Origin: Microthrixaceae bacterium
Lineage (GTDB): Bacteria; Actinomycetota; Acidimicrobiia; Acidimicrobiales; DATDAH01
NCBI GenBank assembly: GCA_020637195.1
Contig: JACJWK010000004.1
Span: 1 to 64,000, forward strand
Length of the DNA stretch: 64,000 bases
Direction: 5' to 3'
In this document: piece by piece, positions 45,335 to 54,110 of the stretch
Layout of the letters: the number at the start of each line of letters is the position of its first letter
Numbering within the stretch: the first letter of the stretch is position 1
Made by a program: the position numbers and the translations under genes
Notes under the pieces: generated by a model
Seen by the model: the letters and a program-made list of their open reading frames with translations, nothing else
The model's database searches: none
What the model was told of the DNA's origin: nothing

Positions 45335-46869
45335 ATGACGGTGATCGAGGACCCGACCCACGCCGCGGCGCGCGACCGCGTCCGAGCGGCCCTGCTCGAC
45401 CCGGCGCTGTCGCCGATCGTCGACATGGTCTTCTCGGTCGACGGGCCCGCCGCCGCCCCCGAGTTCGAGGCGGCGTCGGCCGAGGGAGTCGTGCGCTTCA
45501 CGCGCCACGCCGACGGCGCGCGCTGGGCCTTCGAGGTGACCGGGGTCGACGGCCGCGACCCGCTCGCGTGCCAGGACCCCGCCCGGCTGGCCCCGCTCGC
45601 CGACGAGCGGGCGACCCCGTCCCCCGATCGCTCGGCCAACAGCTACCCCTTCGCCTTCGAGCAGATCAGCCAGCTGTTCGACTCGCCCGTGGCGCCGGAC
45701 CTGTGCGTGCAGCACAGCGCCGCCCACAACTGGGAGGACCAGGGCGGCCACCGCGGCGAGCACGGGTCCATCGGCGTGGTGCAGGCCCGGGCGCCGTTCG
45801 TGATGGCGGGCGCCGGCGTGGCCGCGAGGGGCCTGGTCGACCGCTCGTGCCGCGTCGTCGACGTGGCCCCCACCGTCCTGCGCCTGGCGGGCGCGTCGCC
45901 GGCGCCCTCGAGCACCGGGCAGAACGGCCGGCCCCTCGCCGGCGGCCTCCTCGCCCGCCAGGACGGGCAGGTGCTCGACGACCTGCTCGACCCCGACCAG
46001 GCCCCGCCCGAGCACGTCGTCGGCATCTTGTGGGACGGCACCAACGCGAACGTCCTGTACGACCTCGCGGCCCGTGGCGAGGCGCCGAACGTCGCCCGGC
46101 TGATGGCGCTGGGCACCACCTACGCCCACGGCGCGATGTCGTGCCTGCCCACCGTCACGCTGGCCAACCACACGTCGATCCTCACCGGCGCCCAACCCGG
46201 CCACCATGGCATCCTCCACAACGCCTGGTGGGACCGTGCCCGCCGGCAGCAGGTGATCACCAACTCGCCGGCCACCTGGCACCAGGCCATGGCCGACCTC
46301 GATCCGTCGGTCGAGACGCTCTACTCGGCGTTCGAGCGCAACTGGCCGGGGTCGCTCAACGTCGCCGTCAACGAGCCCTGCGACGCCGGCGCGGGCTGGT
46401 CCACCTTCGGCGTGTTGCGCTCGGGGGGCCAGATCGAGCGACCGCCTCGCGCCGACGAGCTGCCGTACGCCACCGAGCGGTTCGTCCGGCCGGTCAAGGA
46501 GTACGAGTGGTCGTCGCGCGTCGACCACACGAGCGTCACCCAGGCCCGCCGGGCCTTCTCCGGCGAGCTGGGGGCGGTGCCGCGGTTCTGCTGGTTGAAC
46601 TTCACGCTCACCGACGCCGCGTTCCACGAGGGCGGGCCGTACTCGGAGATCGCCGCGGCCAGCGTGGCCGACTCCGACGCCCGGCTGGGCCAGGTGCTCG
46701 ATGCGGTGGAGGCCGCCGGCGTGTGGGACCGCACGGCGTTCTTCCTGGTGGCCGACCACGGCATGCAGGAGTCGGACCCGACCGTGACCGGCGACTGGGC
46801 GAAGCGCTCAGCGCATCGGGCGAGCCCACCCGCGACGAGGGCTACGGGTTCGTCTACGTCCACCCGTGA
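45335..46869 (+). CDS. Alkaline-phosphatase-superfamily phosphodiesterase with apparently permuted halves; one frameshift near the end
   Basis: About 510 aa. The second part looks like the beginning of a nucleotide pyrophosphatase/phosphodiesterase: VVGILWDGTNANVLYDL (first metal Asp, about 228), CLPTVTLANHTSILTG (nucleophile Thr, about 271) and FFLVADHGMQESDP (metal DH, about 472). The part that normally follows, with HRGEHGSIGVVQARAPFVMAGAGV and RVVDVAPTVLRLAG, instead lies near residues 138-188, before the nucleophile half. Near 46799 TGGGCGAA replaces expected TGGGGCGAA; shifting by one gives GEALSASGEPTRDEGYGFVYVHP and the stop at 46869. The substrate is unknown, probably a phosphodiester. 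No signal peptide is seen. Confidence 0.82.
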
Positions 46870-46954
46870 CGCCCCGGTCCGGGGCGCGGACGGGCCCCGG
46901 CGGCGCGCCGGGGCCCGACACGTCGGTGGCGGCCGTCAGGTCAGGTCTCGACCG

Positions 46955-47854
46955 TCAGGCCTTGAAGTGGGCGAGCACCTGCTGGAGCTCGTCGCTGAGG
47001 CTGGCCGGGGTGATGTAGCCCTCCTCGTCGCGGATCTCGCCCCAGTGGTCGCGGACGTCCTCGACCGTGAGCTCGGGGTTGTAGTACCCGTGGGTGAGGC
47101 CGATGAACATGCGGGCGATGCGCCCCCCGGCGGCCGAGTAGATCTCGCCGCTCACGTCGCAGTCCTCATGGGCCAGCCAGGCCACCAGCGGCGACACCAG
47201 GCTGGGGTCGAGCTGCTCGGCGAGCGGCCCGAGGAGCTCCTCGGTCATGCGGGTGCGGGCGATGGGGGCGATGGCGTTGGCGCGGATGTTGTTGCGGGCG
47301 CCCTCGACCGCCAGCACCCGGGTGAGGCCCACCAGGCCCATCTTGGCGGCGCCGTAGTTGGTCTGGCCGAAGTTGCCGAGGATGCCGGCGTTCGACGCGG
47401 TGTTGATGACCCGCCCGTAGTTCTGCTCGCGCATGATCTTCCAGGCCGGGCGGGTGACGTAGAACGCCCCCTTGAGGTGCACGTCGAGCACCGGCTCGAG
47501 CAGGTCGGGCGTCATGTTGTGGAACGCCTTGTCCCGCAGGATGCCGGCGTTGTTGATGACGATGTCGACCTTGCCGAAGGCGTCGACCGCGGTCGCGACG
47601 ATCGCCTCGCCGCCCTCGGGGGTGGCCACCGAGTTGGTGTCGGCGACGGCCACGCCGCCGAGGTCGTTGATCTCCTTGGCGGTGGTGTGCGCCGGCCCCT
47701 CGGTGCCCTCGCCCGAGCCGTCGACGGTGCCGCCGAGGTCGTTGATGACGATCTGCGCGCCACGCGACGCGAGGAGCAGGGCGTGCTCGCGACCCAGGCC
47801 GCCGCCGGCGCCCGTGATGATCGCGACCTTGTTGTCGAAGCCGATGTCAGCCAT
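46955..47854 (-). CDS. SDR of the multifunctional-enzyme type (3-hydroxyacyl-CoA dehydrogenase-like)
   Basis: A 299-aa Rossmann enzyme. VAIITGAGGGLGREHALLLASRGAQIVINDLGGTVDGSGEG carries the TGxxxGLG cofactor motif and the NDLGG...DG insert typical of peroxisomal MFE-2/HSD17B4-like dehydrogenases. ADTNSV and VINNAGILRDKAF follow, and the catalytic Ser/Tyr/Lys are in TASNAGILGNFGQTNYGAAKMGLVGL. It probably oxidises 3-hydroxyacyl-CoA with NAD in fatty-acid or steroid side-chain degradation. A close paralog is at 58896-59801. The ATG start has a TACCGT box 8 nt upstream. Confidence 0.95.
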   Translation of the reverse strand: MADIGFDNKVAIITGAGGGLGREHALLLASRGAQIVINDLGGTVDGSGEGTEGPAHTTAKEINDLGGVAVADTNSVATPEGGEAIVATAVDAFGKVDIVINNAGILRDKAFHNMTPDLLEPVLDVHLKGAFYVTRPAWKIMREQNYGRVINTASNAGILGNFGQTNYGAAKMGLVGLTRVLAVEGARNNIRANAIAPIARTRMTEELLGPLAEQLDPSLVSPLVAWLAHEDCDVSGEIYSAAGGRIARMFIGLTHGYYNPELTVEDVRDHWGEIRDEEGYITPASLSDELQQVLAHFKA

Positions 47855-47862
47855 GGGAACGG

Positions 47863-47868
47863 ACGGTA
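47863..47868 (-). promoter_or_regulatory. -10 box of the 47854 SDR gene
   Basis: TACCGT on the minus strand followed by eight bases and ATG 47854. Confidence 0.5.
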
Positions 47869-47921
47869 GTCAGCCCGTCCCCGACCGCGTAAATCCGGGC
47901 GCTGCTCCCCCCGGGCGCGTT

Positions 47922-47965
47922 CTGGCTCCTGATTTCGGTGCCGGGGCACCGAGATCAGGAGCCAG
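47922..47965. repeat. Intergenic palindrome (21-bp arms, 2-nt loop)
   Basis: The left arm at 47922-47942 begins CTGGCTCCTGATTTCGG. The right arm at 47945-47965 is its reverse complement with one mismatch (a G-T wobble in RNA). Flanking CGTT and AACG extend the symmetry. It sits between the acyl-CoA ligase and SDR genes, both on the minus strand. There is no T-run, so a simple intrinsic terminator is not obvious. Its dimensions match the dnaE2 palindrome, but the sequence differs. Confidence 0.88.
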
Positions 47966-48000
47966 TTGCGAACGGGTCGGCGGGCCGGACCCGGGGTCCC

Positions 48001-49635
48001 TCAGACGTCGGTGGCGAGCGCCTCGGTGGCCTCGCGGGTGAGGCGCTTGTAGTCGACCTTCCCGTTGGGGGCCCGGCCGATCGTGTCGACCGTCAGCACC
48101 CGCCGCGGTGCCTTGTAGTGGGCCAGCCGAGCCTTGACGTGGGCGATCACCTCCGCCTCCTCGACCGTCGCGTCCGGCCGGGGCTCGACGACGGCGGTGA
48201 CGGCCTGGCCGAACTTCTCGTCGGGCACGCCCACGGCCACCGCGTCCGCGATCGCCGGATGCTCCTTCAGCACCTCCTCGACCTCCTCGGGGAAGACCTT
48301 CTCGCCGCCGGTGTTGATGCACACCGAGCCCCGTCCCAGCAGCACGAGGCCGCCGTCGGCGTCGACCTGGGCGTAGTCGCCCGGCATCGAGTACCGCTCG
48401 CCGTCGATCTCCACGAAGGTGGCGGCCGACTTGGCCTCGTCCTTGTAGTACCCGAGGGGGGTGACGCCCTTGACCGCCACGCGGCCGATCTCACCGGAAC
48501 CGGGGGCCACGTCGTTGCCGGCGTCGTCGATCACCCGTGCGTTGGCGCCCAACATGAACTTGGCGGTTCCCGACGTGCCGCCGGCGCTCGACACCGACTG
48601 GCCCATGCCGAGGGCCTCGGAGGACGAGAACGCGTCCATGAGGAACATCCCCTCGTTGTGGGTGAGCAGACCCTGCTTCACGGGCTCGCTCCACATCACG
48701 CCCGACGAGATCATCAGGAACAGGCTGGAGATGTCCCAGCGGTCGGGCTCGGCATCGAGGGCCGACAGCATCGGCTTGGCGAAGGCGTCACCCACGATGA
48801 CGATCATCTGGACGCCCTCGGCCTCGATCGTGTCGAAGAGCTCGGGGATGTCCAGGTGGCGGGACTCGAGGGTGACGACCAGGCCACCGACGCTGAGGTT
48901 CTGAAGCATCATGAACCAGCCCGTGCCGTGCATGAGGGGACAGGCGGGCATGGCGACGGGGCGTCCGGGCTCGGCGGCGAGGGTGCGGACCGCGTCGAGG
49001 TCCTGCTCCTCGCCGTAGGTGGGCACGGTGGCGCTGGTGATGGCGACGAAGAGGTCTCGCTGGCGCCACATCACACCCTTGGGCATGCCCGTGGTGCCGC
49101 CGGTGTAGAGCATGAGGATCTGGTCGCCGCTGCGACCCCACGGCGCCTGCACCCGCTCGGTGGGGGTGGCCGCAGCCGTCTCGTACGGGACGGCCCAGTC
49201 GGGACAGGGGCCGCTGCCGTCGTCCACCCAGAGCCAGAGGCGCACGCCGGGCACGGCGTCGCGGATGCCCTCGATGCGCTCGGCGAAGGTGCCGTGGAAC
49301 ACCACGGCGATGGCGTCGGCGTTGTCCCAGAGGTAGGTCAGCTCGGCGTCGGCATAGCGGTAGTTGGTGTTGACGGGGACGAGCCCGGCCTTGAAGCAGG
49401 CGAACACCGTCTCGAGGTACTCGGGGCAGTTGTGGACGTAGAGCGCGACCTTGTCCTGCTCGGCCGTCGGCGCCGCGGCCGTGCCCGAGTCGAGGATGGC
49501 GCGGGCGATGCCGTCGGCCCGCCGGTCCATCTCGCCCCAGGTGATGACGCGCGCGCCCTGACGCTGCGCCGGCGCGTCCGGGATGGTGTCGGCCACCGCT
49601 TCCCAGACATCAGCGAAGTTCCAGCCCGTTGCCAT
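48001..49635 (-). CDS. Acyl-CoA synthetase (FadD-type AMP-binding ligase)
   Basis: A 544-aa adenylating ligase that activates a carboxylic acid to acyl-CoA through acyl-AMP. The P-loop is ILMLYTGGTTGMPKGVMWRQ (about 170-189). FSSSEALGMGQSVS lies in the acyl-binding region, followed by the adenylation motif GRVAVKGVTPLGYYKDEAKSA. The C-terminal catalytic Lys is in GRAPNGKVDYKRLTREA. It is of the actinobacterial fatty-acid/steroid FadD group. ATG 49635 (MATGWNFADVWEAVAD) is preferred over the longer frame because GGGGGA precedes it and the family begins there. It is divergent from acyl-CoA dehydrogenase. Confidence 0.95.
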   Translation of the reverse strand: MATGWNFADVWEAVADTIPDAPAQRQGARVITWGEMDRRADGIARAILDSGTAAAPTAEQDKVALYVHNCPEYLETVFACFKAGLVPVNTNYRYADAELTYLWDNADAIAVVFHGTFAERIEGIRDAVPGVRLWLWVDDGSGPCPDWAVPYETAAATPTERVQAPWGRSGDQILMLYTGGTTGMPKGVMWRQRDLFVAITSATVPTYGEEQDLDAVRTLAAEPGRPVAMPACPLMHGTGWFMMLQNLSVGGLVVTLESRHLDIPELFDTIEAEGVQMIVIVGDAFAKPMLSALDAEPDRWDISSLFLMISSGVMWSEPVKQGLLTHNEGMFLMDAFSSSEALGMGQSVSSAGGTSGTAKFMLGANARVIDDAGNDVAPGSGEIGRVAVKGVTPLGYYKDEAKSAATFVEIDGERYSMPGDYAQVDADGGLVLLGRGSVCINTGGEKVFPEEVEEVLKEHPAIADAVAVGVPDEKFGQAVTAVVEPRPDATVEEAEVIAHVKARLAHYKAPRRVLTVDTIGRAPNGKVDYKRLTREATEALATDV

Positions 49636-49681
49636 CGATTCCCCCTGGGTGGTCGGTGTCGAGCAGTTGGGGGAGTCTAGG

Positions 49682-49687
49682 TACGGT
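49682..49687 (+). promoter_or_regulatory. -10 box of the acyl-CoA dehydrogenase gene (leaderless)
   Basis: TACGGT followed by TCTTCC and ATG 49694. Confidence 0.55.
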
Positions 49688-49693
49688 TCTTCC

Positions 49694-50872
49694 ATGGACT
49701 TCGAGGTGGCCCCGCCGGACGATCCGCGGCGGGTGGTGGTCCGGGAGTGGCTGGCGGCCCATCCCGACCCGTCGGGCCGCGACCTGGCCGACGCGGGCTA
49801 CGTGGCGCCCCACTGGCCCGAGCCCTACGGCTTGGACGCCGACCCCATCTACCAGCTGATCATCGACGAGGAGCTCCGCGCCGCGCAGGTGCGCCGGCCC
49901 GAGAACCCCATCGGCATCGGCTGGGCCGGCCCGACCATCCTGCACGGCGGCACGGACGAGCAGCAGCGCCGGTACCTGCCCCGCCTGCTGTCGGGCGAGG
50001 ACCTCTGGTGCCAGCTCTTCAGCGAGCCGGGCGCGGGGTCGGACCTCGCCGGCCTCGGCACCCGGGCGGTCCGTGACGGCGACGAGTACGTGGTCAACGG
50101 CCAGAAGATCTGGACCTCGCTGGGCCACGTCGCCCGGTACGGCATCCTCATCGCCCGCACCGACCCCGACGCTCCGAAGCAGCAGGGCATCTCCTACTTC
50201 GTGTGCCCGATGGACGCGCCGGGCATCGAGGTGCGCCCCATCCGCGAGATGACCGGCGTCCACCTCTTCAACGAGGTGTTCTTCGACGACGTCCGCCTCC
50301 CGGCCGCGAACCTGGTCGGGGAGGAGCACGGCGGGTGGGCGCTGGCCAAGGTCACGCTCGGCAACGAGCGGGTGAACCTGTCCGCCCCCGGCGCGCTCTG
50401 GGGGCGAGGGCCGACGGCCGAGGACCTCCTCGAGCTCGTCCGGGCGCGGGGCGGCTGCGACGACCCGCTCGTGCGCCAGCGCCTCGCCCAGCTCCACATC
50501 GAGTCGGAGCTGCTGCGGCTCATCCGGCTGCGGACGGTGACCGCCGCGGTCCGCGGGGTGCCGCCGGGGCCCGAGGCCTCGATCCGCAAGGTGCTCGCCG
50601 ACGAGCACGGCCAGCACATCATGGGGCTGGCCAAGGACCTGGCCGGCGCCGCCGGCGTCCTGTCCGACGTGGGCCCACTCGGGACGCCGGTCGACCTCTG
50701 GGAGTACGGCTTCCTGTTCGCGCCGGCGCTCACCATCGGGGGCGGCACCGGGGAGGTGCAGCGCAACATCCTGGGCGAGCGGGTGCTCGGGCTGTCGAGC
50801 GACGTGGACGTCGAGGCGGGCCGGACCTGGGCGCAGACCCGCACGCCGGCGGGCGCGGCCGCCCGGGGGTGA
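49694..50872 (+). CDS. Acyl-CoA dehydrogenase
   Basis: A 392-aa FAD enzyme that introduces the alpha-beta double bond in acyl-CoA. Family signatures are LWCQLFSEPGAGSDLAGLGTRAVRDGDEYVVNGQKIWTSLGH (FAD/substrate region, about 112-153), PIREMTGVHLFNEVFFDDVRLP, and the C-terminal FLFAPALTIGGGTGEVQRNILGERVLGL, where the glycine-rich loop binds FAD. The usual active-site Glu position near EYGF is not certain by eye. It is divergent from the acyl-CoA ligase and followed after 7 nt by a sugar-nucleotide-type SDR. Confidence 0.95.
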   Translation: MDFEVAPPDDPRRVVVREWLAAHPDPSGRDLADAGYVAPHWPEPYGLDADPIYQLIIDEELRAAQVRRPENPIGIGWAGPTILHGGTDEQQRRYLPRLLSGEDLWCQLFSEPGAGSDLAGLGTRAVRDGDEYVVNGQKIWTSLGHVARYGILIARTDPDAPKQQGISYFVCPMDAPGIEVRPIREMTGVHLFNEVFFDDVRLPAANLVGEEHGGWALAKVTLGNERVNLSAPGALWGRGPTAEDLLELVRARGGCDDPLVRQRLAQLHIESELLRLIRLRTVTAAVRGVPPGPEASIRKVLADEHGQHIMGLAKDLAGAAGVLSDVGPLGTPVDLWEYGFLFAPALTIGGGTGEVQRNILGERVLGLSSDVDVEAGRTWAQTRTPAGAAARG

Positions 50873-50879
50873 TCGATCC

Positions 50880-51746
50880 GTGCGGGTGCTGGTCACGGGC
50901 GGCGCCGGACTGCTCGGCCGCCGCCTCGCCGCCGACGCGCCGGCGGGGGTCGAGCTCCATCGCACGTGGCGGCACACGCCGCCGACCGACGGCGCGGGGA
51001 CCTGGCACCGGGTCGACCTGGCCGACCGGGACGCCACCCGGGCCCTCGTCGGAGGCCTGGAACCCGACGTCGTGGTGCACACCGCCTACGCCACCCCCGC
51101 GGGCACGCGGGACATCGTCGCCGCCAGCACCCACGTCGCCGAGGCGGCGTCGACCGTCGGCGCCGGCCTGGTCCACCTGAGCAGCGACGTGGTGTTCGAC
51201 GGCGAGCACGCGCCCTACGCCGAGGGCGGCCACGCCGTGCCGATCTCGCCCTACGGCCGGCACAAGGCCGAGGCCGAGTCGCGGGTCGCCACCGCCTGCG
51301 CCGGGGCGGCCGTCGTGCGGACCTCGCTCGTCACCTGGGCCGAGCCGCTCGATCCCCGCTCGGCCTGGGTGGCCGACTCGCTGCGGGCGGGCCAGGCCAT
51401 CACGCTGTTCACCGACGAGGTCCGCTGCCCGGTGCGCCTCGACGACCTGGCCGCCCAGGTGTGGGAGGTGGTCGGGCTCGAGGACCGCGGCGGGCCGTGG
51501 CACCTCGCGGGGTCCGAGGCGCTGTCCCGCCACGAGCTGGGTGTCCTGATCGCCGAGCACCTCGGCCTCGACCCCGCCGGGATCACGGCGGCGCGCAGCC
51601 ACGACCAGGCGGTTCCCCGCCCGCGCGACCTGCGGCTGACCACCGGCCGGGCGGACGCGGCGTTGCGCACGCCGTGCCGGTCCGTGCGCACCCTGTTCCC
51701 TCCGTCGGCCGCGTCCGGCCGCAGCATCACGACGTCCTCGTCGTGA
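50880..51746 (+). CDS. RmlD-like NAD-dependent sugar-nucleotide reductase/epimerase
   Basis: A 288-aa extended SDR. The N-terminal MRVLVTGGAGLLGRRLA is the GxxGxxG cofactor site. VDLADRDATRALVGGLEPDVVVHTAY, HLSSDVVFDGEHAPYAEG and the catalytic YGRHKAEAE (YxxxK) are as in dTDP-4-dehydrorhamnose reductase. The C-terminal part is PWHLAGSEALSRHELG. The GTG start lies 7 nt after the acyl-CoA dehydrogenase stop, so it is co-transcribed. Whether the substrate is a sugar nucleotide is inferred from family only. Confidence 0.9.
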   Translation: MRVLVTGGAGLLGRRLAADAPAGVELHRTWRHTPPTDGAGTWHRVDLADRDATRALVGGLEPDVVVHTAYATPAGTRDIVAASTHVAEAASTVGAGLVHLSSDVVFDGEHAPYAEGGHAVPISPYGRHKAEAESRVATACAGAAVVRTSLVTWAEPLDPRSAWVADSLRAGQAITLFTDEVRCPVRLDDLAAQVWEVVGLEDRGGPWHLAGSEALSRHELGVLIAEHLGLDPAGITAARSHDQAVPRPRDLRLTTGRADAALRTPCRSVRTLFPPSAASGRSITTSSS

Positions 51747-51782
51747 ACGCGGCGCCCGACCGACCCCGGGCGGCGGTCGGGC

Positions 51783-51788
51783 TACGGT
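51783..51788 (+). promoter_or_regulatory. -10 box of the 51796 LLM gene (leaderless)
   Basis: TACGGT, then CGCCGCC, then ATG 51796; identical to the module at 11198-11210. Confidence 0.6.
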
Positions 51789-51795
51789 CGCCGCC

Positions 51796-52833
51796 ATGAA
51801 GATCAGCATGCAGCTCCAGTACGCCGGCGGGTTCAAGGAGTCCGCGGCGCGGGTGGTCGATCTCGAGAAGGCCGGCCTCGACATGGTGTGGGTGGCCGAG
51901 GCGTACGGCTTCGACGCCCCCAGCCTCATGGGCTACCTGGCTGCCCAGACCGAGACCGTGGAGATCGCGGCGGGCATCCTGCCCATCTACACCCGCACGC
52001 CGACGCTGCTGGCCATGACCGCCGCCGGCATCGACGCCCTCAGCGACGGCCGCTGCGTGCTCGGCCTGGGCGCCTCGGGCCCCCAGGTGATCGAGGGCTT
52101 CCACGGCCTGCCCTACGACAAGCCCCTCACCCGCACCCGCGAGATCATCGAGATCTGCCGGTCGGTCTGGAAGCGCGAGCGGGTCAGCTACGAGGGCAAG
52201 GTGTACACGCTGCCCCTGCCTGCGGAGCAGGGCACGGGCCTCGGCAAGCCGCTGAAGATGATCACGCACCCGGTGCGCGAGCAGATCCCCATCTACGTCG
52301 CGTCGCTCGGGCCCAAGAACGTCGAGCTCACCGCCGAGCTCGCCGACGGCTGGCTGCCGATCTTCTACCACCCCGAGAAGGCGGCGGACGTGTGGGGCGA
52401 CGACCTCGCGGCCGGCGCGGCCAAGCGACCCGACGACCTGGCGCCCCTCGAGGTCGTGGCCGGCGGGGCCGTGGCGATCTGCGGCCCGGACGAGGCGCAG
52501 GCGGTCCGCGACTTCGCCCGCCCGATGGTCGCCCTCTACGTCGGGGGCATGGGGGCCAAGGGGCGCAACTTCTACAACGACCTCGTCCGGCGGTACGGCT
52601 ACGAGGCCGAGGCCGAGCGCATCCAGGACCTCTACCTCGACGGGAAGAAGGACGAGGCTGCGGCCGCGATCCCGGACGCGCTCCTCGACGCCCTGTCGCT
52701 CTGCGGCGACGAGGGCTACGTGCGCGAGCGCATCCAGGCGTTCCGGGACTCGGGCGTGACCAACCTCAACATCAACCCGGTCGGCCCCGACCCGGTGGGC
52801 CTCACCGCGAAGATCAAGGAGTGGGTGTCCTGA
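51796..52833 (+). CDS. LLM-class F420-dependent oxidoreductase
   Basis: A 345-aa luciferase-like enzyme. MKISMQLQYAGGFKESAARVVDLEKAGLDMVWVAEAYGFDAPS, TETVEIAAGILPIYTRTPTLLAMTAAGIDAL, RCVLGLGASGPQVIEGFHGLPYDKPLTRTREIIEI and IPIYVASLGPKNVELTAELADGWLPIF are close to the large actinobacterial F420-dependent LLM group. The flavin-side loop is ASGPQV. Its 3' end overlaps the convergent FAD-reductase gene by 20 nt. The substrate is unknown. Confidence 0.95.
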   Translation: MKISMQLQYAGGFKESAARVVDLEKAGLDMVWVAEAYGFDAPSLMGYLAAQTETVEIAAGILPIYTRTPTLLAMTAAGIDALSDGRCVLGLGASGPQVIEGFHGLPYDKPLTRTREIIEICRSVWKRERVSYEGKVYTLPLPAEQGTGLGKPLKMITHPVREQIPIYVASLGPKNVELTAELADGWLPIFYHPEKAADVWGDDLAAGAAKRPDDLAPLEVVAGGAVAICGPDEAQAVRDFARPMVALYVGGMGAKGRNFYNDLVRRYGYEAEAERIQDLYLDGKKDEAAAAIPDALLDALSLCGDEGYVRERIQAFRDSGVTNLNINPVGPDPVGLTAKIKEWVS

Positions 52834-54076
52834 CCCCGGCGGGCACCGACGCACCGGTCGCGTCGAAGGCGCCCGGCCCGTGGAACAGGCCGGGGCGCCA
52901 CCGGCCGGGGGTCACCACCACGGCCCGCGGATAGTCCTCCCACAGCCACCGGGCGAAGTTGCGGCGGGTCCACGCGGTGGCGCCGGCCACCCGGACGGCC
53001 GCTCGTGCACCCTTGCGGTGGCGGAGCGCCCGCACGAGCAGGCTCGACATGCGGTGGTCGGCCACGAAGTGGTGGCGCACCGCCTCCTGGTAGCGGGTGG
53101 CCGCGAGGTGGTGGTCGTCGGGGCCCGTCGCCACGACCGCGTCGGCGGCCAGCACGCCGGTGAGCAGGGCCTGGCCGATGCCCTCGCCGCTCATGACGTC
53201 GCACGCGGCGGCGGCGTCGCCGACGAACAGGCACCGGCCGGCGCTGAGCGCCACCGTGTCCACCCGGGCGGGGATGGGCCAGGCCCGATGCGGACCCTCC
53301 GGGGTCGCCGCCTCGCCCAGGACGGCCCGGATGGCCGGCCGCCCCAGCAGGTCGGGCCAGAGGCGTTTCATCGCCGGCACGGGGACCTTGCCGCCACGGT
53401 GCACGCCGAACCCGACGTTGGCGCCGCCCCCGGGCAGGGGGAACGACCAGACGTACCCGGGAAGGATGTCGGGCTCGAACCAGACGTGGAGCTCGTCGGC
53501 CGCCGAGGGCGCCACGTGGTGGAAGTACTGCCGGAACGCGTGCCACTCGCCGAGGTAGCCGGGCACGGCCGCGCCGAGGTGCTTGCGCATCGGTGACCAC
53601 ATCCCGTCGGCGGCGATGGCGTAGCGGGCGTCGACGACGACCGGGCCGTCGGGGCCGATGGCCCGGAGCCGGATCCGGTCGGCGGACGGGTGGGACGCGT
53701 CGGTGACCTCGTGGCCCTCGAGCACGCGGGCGCCGGCGTTCCGGGCCAGGTCGACGACGGCGGCGTCGAGGTCGGCCCGGCGGGCGACCGCGGCGTAGAG
53801 CCCGGGGCCCTCGGGCAGGGGGAAGCGCACGGTGTGCCCGGAGGGCGACTGCACGGACATGTCGGTGACGGGTTGCCACGACGCCACCGTGGTCGGGTCG
53901 AGGCCGAGCTCGTCGAGCAGGCGCAGTGCGCCGGTCGTGAGGCCGTCCCCGCAGATCTTGTCCCGGGGGAACCGCGCCTTGTCGAGCACGACGACGTCCA
54001 GGCCCGCGCGCGCCGCGACGACCGCGGCCGCCGCGCCGGCCGGGCCCCCGCCGACGACGGCGACGTCGGCGATCAC
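52814..54076 (-). CDS. Geranylgeranyl-reductase-family FAD oxidoreductase
   Basis: A 420-aa flavoprotein. The N-terminal IADVAVVGGGPAGAAAAVVAARAGLDVVVLDKARFPRDKICGDGL includes the GxGxxG dinucleotide motif and the KxCGDGL signature of the geranylgeranyl reductase family. CLFVGDAAAACDVMSGEGIGQAL is the second FAD motif (GDAA). The C-terminus is basic with a Trp-rich end. Members reduce isoprenoid chains or hydroxylate aromatic rings, often on quinones or archaeal-type lipids. Menaquinone saturation would be a typical actinobacterial role, but that is inference. The start is GTG 54076. Confidence 0.92.
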   Translation of the reverse strand: MIADVAVVGGGPAGAAAAVVAARAGLDVVVLDKARFPRDKICGDGLTTGALRLLDELGLDPTTVASWQPVTDMSVQSPSGHTVRFPLPEGPGLYAAVARRADLDAAVVDLARNAGARVLEGHEVTDASHPSADRIRLRAIGPDGPVVVDARYAIAADGMWSPMRKHLGAAVPGYLGEWHAFRQYFHHVAPSAADELHVWFEPDILPGYVWSFPLPGGGANVGFGVHRGGKVPVPAMKRLWPDLLGRPAIRAVLGEAATPEGPHRAWPIPARVDTVALSAGRCLFVGDAAAACDVMSGEGIGQALLTGVLAADAVVATGPDDHHLAATRYQEAVRHHFVADHRMSSLLVRALRHRKGARAAVRVAGATAWTRRNFARWLWEDYPRAVVVTPGRWRPGLFHGPGAFDATGASVPAGVRTPTP

Positions 54077-54110
54077 GAGGGGTCGGGTGGACGGCTCCCG
54101 GCGGAAGCCC

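Noticed and set aside
44092..45639. Long minus-strand open frame opposite the lipase
   Set aside because: The plus strand has a complete hydrolase with nucleophile elbow and catalytic His; the opposite frame is its shadow.
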